Shown: positions 4,192 through 6,845 of the stretch, in pieces | Layout: every line of letters starts with the position of its first letter | Position numbering within the stretch: the stretch's first letter is position 1 | NCBI GenBank assembly: GCA_964494325.1 | Contig: CAZBTJ010000220.1 | Coordinates: forward strand, 1-6,845 | DNA length: 6,845 nt | Direction: 5' to 3' | Source of the DNA: JAIPFM01 sp964494325 | Lineage (GTDB): Bacteria; Planctomycetota; Phycisphaerae; Sedimentisphaerales; Anaerobacaceae | Notes under the pieces: model-generated | What the model was told of the DNA's origin: nothing | Databases searched by the model: none | What the model saw: the letters and a program-made list of their open reading frames with translations, nothing else | Position numbers and translations under genes: made by a program

Positions 4192-6222
4192 ATGATAAAA
4201 TATGCTATGTGTTCGAAAACAGTGAATACATGTTTCTTGCATTTTTTTGTTTTCATTGTTTTGGGATGGATCGGGTGCTTTCCCACTTGGGCTGCAACCT
4301 ACGTTGTCTCACCAACGGGTAACGATCGTGCCGCAGGAAATGCCGCACAGCCGCTGCAAACCATTGCAGCGGCTGCCCAACGTGCCATGCCGGGTGATAC
4401 GATCCTGGTCAAACCGGGCGTGTATCGTGAACGTGTGTCGCCGCCACGACCCGGCGAGCCGGGCAAGCCGATCATCTATCGGGGAGAAAGGCTGGGCACG
4501 GTGTTCATCAGGGGATCCGAGCTATGGGAGCCTGATTGGACACAACAAAAAACTGGTGTGTACTACGCCGTTCCGAATGAGGCATTGTTTGATGACCAGG
4601 CCTATCTTGATTCTGGCAACCCGTTCCACGTGGAGCTTGCCTCCACGCCCCATGGACGGAATGGTAAGCAGGAAAAGCAACGATTTGACCAGGGTGATCC
4701 CAATCTGGTGTATACCTGTGGTCAGGTCTTTGTGAATGGCGTTCTCTTCACCCAAGTGCCCTTTCTTTCAGAGGTTGAAGGGCAAGCCCAGACCTGGACC
4801 CATGACGGCAAGACGGGGTGTATTTATGTGAACTTTGGCTCTCTCAGACCAACAGAGCAGTTCGTCGAACTGACCACACGCCGTCGCCTCTTTGCCCCCC
4901 ATATCCAGGGTCTTGGACATATTGTGGTGGAGGGGTTTGTGTTCGAACACTGCGGCAACCAGTATCCCACCAATTTCTGGAACACCCCCATCTGGGCCCA
5001 GGCCGGCGCTGTGGGTTTGCGTGGTGGGCACCACTGGATTGTTCGCAACAACCTTGTTCGCTACGCCAACACCGTGGCCATCGACATCGGAGCCTCAGGC
5101 GGCAACAACGAGAAGGTAAAAGCCACCAGCTCCACCATGGCCCTGGCAGGACAGGATAATCTTGTTGCGGGAAATTACATTATTGACAATGGGGCGGCCG
5201 GAATCATTGGGTTGGACAGCACCCGCATCGTGATTCGTGACAATGTGATCCTTCGCAACAATACCCTGGGATTCATTGGGAAAAAACGCTACGAACATGC
5301 CGGGATCAAGTGTCACAACATCAGGGACGGTCTGATCGAACACAACTACATTGCCGACAATCCCCTGAACGATGGGGTGTGGCTGGACAATCGTTTTCCC
5401 GGTACCCGTGTCACACGCAATGTGATTGTGAATAACGGGCAAAAGGGCGTGTTTCTGGAGATGAGTGACTACGATTTTGACACAGCCCTGGTGGACAACA
5501 ACATCCTGGTTGGCAATAAGCTTATCCAGTTTTATGTGCATGACGCCTCCGGTTCCACAGTCATGCATAATCTTATTGCTAACAGTCCCCAAGAAAGTCG
5601 CTTTGGCCAGGGGGCCTATATCTATCAGGTCACCACACGCACGCGTACCTACCACCATTCGTTGTACAACAATCTGTTCATCAATCACAAGACCATGCTC
5701 AATATCAATTATCCCTCTTTTAAAGGTGGGCCCCAGCGTCTGGATCACAATATCTACGATGCCTTGCCAAATGACCGGATCTTTATCATCAACCGCGCAG
5801 TTGATGTACCCTCTCCCTGGACTTCGGAAGAGTTTTTGGCTTTGATGTTTTCCGATCTGGGCGCACAGGCGAAGGGGGTGACCTTAACAAATGATAACAA
5901 AGGCGTGGCAATGACCTTGCCCCAGTGGCGTGTGTTCTGGCAGAAACATGGATTGGACAATGATCAGAACAGTATTGCCAAAAAGGGCATATTAGTCGCG
6001 TACAATGCCGCCACATTTGAGGTGACAATCACGGTCCCCTTCGACCCTGCGACTCTGGGTTCCACAAACCACGACTGGATTGACAAGGACTTCTACGAAT
6101 CACCGATCCCCCAAAATGGAAGGGCAATGCCCGGTCCCTTCCAAAACCTCAAGCAGGGCGTCAACCGATTCCATGTCTGGGATGGTTTGCCGGTGCTGGC
6201 GCCAGGAGAACTGCCCAGGTGA
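4192..6222 (+). CDS. Exported right-handed beta-helix glycosidase, GH120 (beta-xylosidase)-like
   Basis: A 676-aa secreted carbohydrate-active protein. A signal peptide (about residues 1-34, hydrophobic FLHFFVFIVLGWIGCF, cleavage near TWA) precedes a DUF1565-like opening, TYVVSPTGNDRAAG, with PGDTILVKPGVYRERV at 67-82. A beta-sandwich-like segment follows (GKPIIYRGE to IYVNFGSL), then parallel beta-helix coils rich in NN(x)I/V turns (about 235-480). The order and many motifs resemble GH120 beta-xylosidases such as Thermoanaerobacterium XylC, as I recall that sequence. The catalytic Asp and Glu (D382 and E405 there) correspond to D399 in GVWLD and E423 in VFLEMS, with GTRV and N-x-NN conserved between them. 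Members are retaining enzymes that cleave xylosyl bonds; the substrate here is unproven. The C-terminal part (about 540-676) includes a TLPQWRVFWQKHGLD motif seen at the ends of many beta-helix proteins. It starts 10 nt after the sulfatase stop with no strong ribosome binding site, suggesting coupled translation. Confidence 0.85.
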   Translation: MIKYAMCSKTVNTCFLHFFVFIVLGWIGCFPTWAATYVVSPTGNDRAAGNAAQPLQTIAAAAQRAMPGDTILVKPGVYRERVSPPRPGEPGKPIIYRGERLGTVFIRGSELWEPDWTQQKTGVYYAVPNEALFDDQAYLDSGNPFHVELASTPHGRNGKQEKQRFDQGDPNLVYTCGQVFVNGVLFTQVPFLSEVEGQAQTWTHDGKTGCIYVNFGSLRPTEQFVELTTRRRLFAPHIQGLGHIVVEGFVFEHCGNQYPTNFWNTPIWAQAGAVGLRGGHHWIVRNNLVRYANTVAIDIGASGGNNEKVKATSSTMALAGQDNLVAGNYIIDNGAAGIIGLDSTRIVIRDNVILRNNTLGFIGKKRYEHAGIKCHNIRDGLIEHNYIADNPLNDGVWLDNRFPGTRVTRNVIVNNGQKGVFLEMSDYDFDTALVDNNILVGNKLIQFYVHDASGSTVMHNLIANSPQESRFGQGAYIYQVTTRTRTYHHSLYNNLFINHKTMLNINYPSFKGGPQRLDHNIYDALPNDRIFIINRAVDVPSPWTSEEFLALMFSDLGAQAKGVTLTNDNKGVAMTLPQWRVFWQKHGLDNDQNSIAKKGILVAYNAATFEVTITVPFDPATLGSTNHDWIDKDFYESPIPQNGRAMPGPFQNLKQGVNRFHVWDGLPVLAPGELPR

Positions 6223-6229
6223 ACGCTGC

Positions 6230-6244
6230 CCGGCCTCTGGCCGG
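6230..6244 (+). terminator. GC-rich hairpin just after the glycosidase
   Basis: CCGGCC-TCT-GGCCGG is a perfect 6-bp stem with a 3-nt loop, 7 nt after the stop codon. There is no T tract. It is probably the 3' end of the operon message, whether as a terminator lacking a U run or as a stabilising stem. Confidence 0.5.
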
Positions 6245-6249
6245 AGCCA

Positions 6250-6273
6250 AAGTGTGAAGGTTGAAGTGTGAAG
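6250..6273. repeat. Short direct repeat AAGTGTGAAG
   Basis: Two identical copies (6250-6259 and 6264-6273) separated by GTTG. A third partial unit (AAGTG) begins at 6271. This low-complexity intergenic tract is followed at once by the ATCGC-TTT-GCGAT hairpin (6280-6292). Confidence 0.6.
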
Positions 6274-6357
6274 TGCGGAATCGCTTTGCGATGTAACATA
6301 AAGAGAGTAGAAACCTTGAAGGACAGACCAGCAATTATCTGGAAAGTTGTTTCAGCT

Positions 6358-6475
6358 ACTTCAAGTTTTCAGTTTTGAGTAGGCAGTTTACAGCAGGAAA
6401 AACGCGTTTTACTAAAAACTGAAAACCAAAAACTGTACACCACAGGGCTTTTTGCAAAAGTCCTGTTAGTAATAC
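6358..6475. repeat. Dispersed intergenic repeat, copy B
   Basis: The fuller copy of the element at 2252-2353, in the same orientation. It keeps TTTTCAGTTTTGAG on the left and AAAACTGAAAACC on the right, which form an imperfect inverted repeat, and a near-perfect GTTTACAG/CTGTACAC pair inside. Copies A and B differ by many substitutions and two indels, so they are old or independently inserted. They bracket the sulfatase and glycosidase genes. Confidence 0.75.
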
Positions 6476-6501
6476 AGATAACGCCCACTGCAATTCCAAT
6501 A

Positions 6502-6546
6502 TCGTGCTCGTGCTCAGAGAGGCGTAGCCGAACGGTGCTCGTAGGC
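6502..6546. repeat. Interrupted TCGTGC hexamer repeat
   Basis: Two TCGTGC units (6502-6507, 6508-6513) lead into TCAGAGAGGCGTAGCCGAACG and then resume as GTGCTCGTAGG. The T6 run at 6555-6560 follows a CCGA/TCGG pair (6528-6531 and 6551-6554). It looks like a simple-sequence tract into which about 19 nt have been inserted or substituted. Confidence 0.45.
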
Positions 6547-6695
6547 ATAATCGGTTTTTTATGTTTAACACTGACCTCGTGACGCAGTCTTTGGCTTCAG
6601 CCAAACCTTATCCTAGTAAAGAGCCAGCCTGATATGGATCATCCGGACTTTTCGAAGGATCTTAAATGAAGAAGGACTAAAACGTTCTTAAAAAC

Positions 6696-6730
6696 AGCTT
6701 TCAGCTTTCAGCTTTCAGCTCTCAGCCGTC
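6696..6730. repeat. 7-bp tandem repeat AGCTTTC
   Basis: Three exact AGCTTTC units (6696-6716) are followed by two decayed units, AGCTCTC and AGCCGTC, and a partial sixth. The decay runs in one direction, as in an aging heptamer tract. The unit length is not a multiple of 3 and no coding frame crosses it. Confidence 0.8.
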
Positions 6731-6845
6731 AGCTCCTTTGAACCGCTTCGCGTACTGATTTAAACGGACCCTGCAGTACTTGGGAATGACGTGTCTTTCC
6801 GGCAAGCCTGTATGAAATAATTTTTCCCAGGTGCTATCCTATCTG

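Larger units (their letters stand above)
6223..6845. other. Repeat-rich intergenic region, no gene seen
   Basis: No credible coding region. In order it contains a GC-rich hairpin (6230-6244), a short direct repeat (6250-6273), an ATCGC-TTT-GCGAT hairpin (6280-6292), dispersed repeat copy B (6358-6475), an interrupted TCGTGC hexamer repeat (6502-6546), a T6 run (6555-6560), a 7-bp tandem repeat (6696-6730) and a second CGCTTCGCG motif (6740-6752). An 82-codon minus-strand frame (6356-6604) lies over repeat copy B and the hexamer tract and is judged an accident. Confidence 0.65.

Noticed and set aside
4204..4279. Lipoprotein signal in the glycosidase (WIGC)
   Set aside because: The -3 residue is Trp, not Leu/Val/Ile, and a standard cleavage site at TWA-AT follows directly.
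5095..5748. 217-codon minus-strand frame opposite the glycosidase
   Set aside because: The sense strand is a well-supported beta-helix protein; the Asn/Asp/Val-rich codons of the coils leave the antisense frame open by composition.
6356..6604. 82-codon minus-strand frame in the right-hand gap
   Set aside because: Over half of it is repeat copy B and the interrupted hexamer tract, there is no ribosome binding site, and the related copy A does not keep the same frame.

Overview
The window is a roughly 50% GC bacterial accessory segment with compact genes separated by repeat-rich intergenic DNA. A secreted formylglycine-type sulfatase, a fragment of a second sulfatase, a fragment of a secreted metallophosphoesterase and a secreted parallel beta-helix carbohydrate-active protein occur together. 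That mix is typical of sulfatase-rich PVC-superphylum bacteria (Kiritimatiellota, Lentisphaerota, Planctomycetota), and this assignment is inference from gene content only. There are no rRNA, tRNA, CRISPR or transposase genes.

Layout. (1) Positions 1-179 hold the 3' flank of pyrE, with a perfect 20-bp palindrome embedded in alternating AACAT/ATGTT motifs. (2) Positions 180-848, minus strand: pyrE, orotate phosphoribosyltransferase, which probably starts at a GTG at 846-848 preceded by AGGAG. (3) Positions 1107-2119, plus strand: a composite pseudogene. It joins the N-terminus of a secreted metallophosphoesterase, the middle of a sulfatase (interrupted by an in-frame TGA where a Trp is expected) and, after a frame change, a MORN_2-type repeat tail. 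(4) Positions 2120-2738: a gap with several hairpins, copy A of a dispersed repeat, a short degraded minus-strand reading frame and a possible operator. (5) Positions 2739-4181 and 4192-6222, plus strand: a two-gene unit of an exported sulfatase and, 10 nt later, an exported right-handed beta-helix protein that resembles GH120 beta-xylosidases, including both catalytic acids. (6) Positions 6223-6845: intergenic DNA with a GC hairpin, copy B of the dispersed repeat, an interrupted hexamer repeat and a 7-bp tandem repeat.

How the genes fit together. The sulfatase and the beta-helix protein look like a small exported polysaccharide-degradation unit: one strips sulfate esters and the other probably cleaves the exposed glycan, perhaps a xylan-type or other algal or plant polymer. 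The two direct repeat copies bracket this pair at about 390-490 bp upstream of the sulfatase and 135 bp downstream of the glycosidase. The adjacent three-part pseudogene shows that this locus has lost and rejoined similar catabolic genes. pyrE is a housekeeping pyrimidine gene on the opposite strand and appears unrelated.

Main points to follow up: the GH120-like call with the sulfatase pairing, the tripartite pseudogene with its Trp-to-TGA change, and the repeats that bracket the operon. I did not find clear evidence of an entirely new system.
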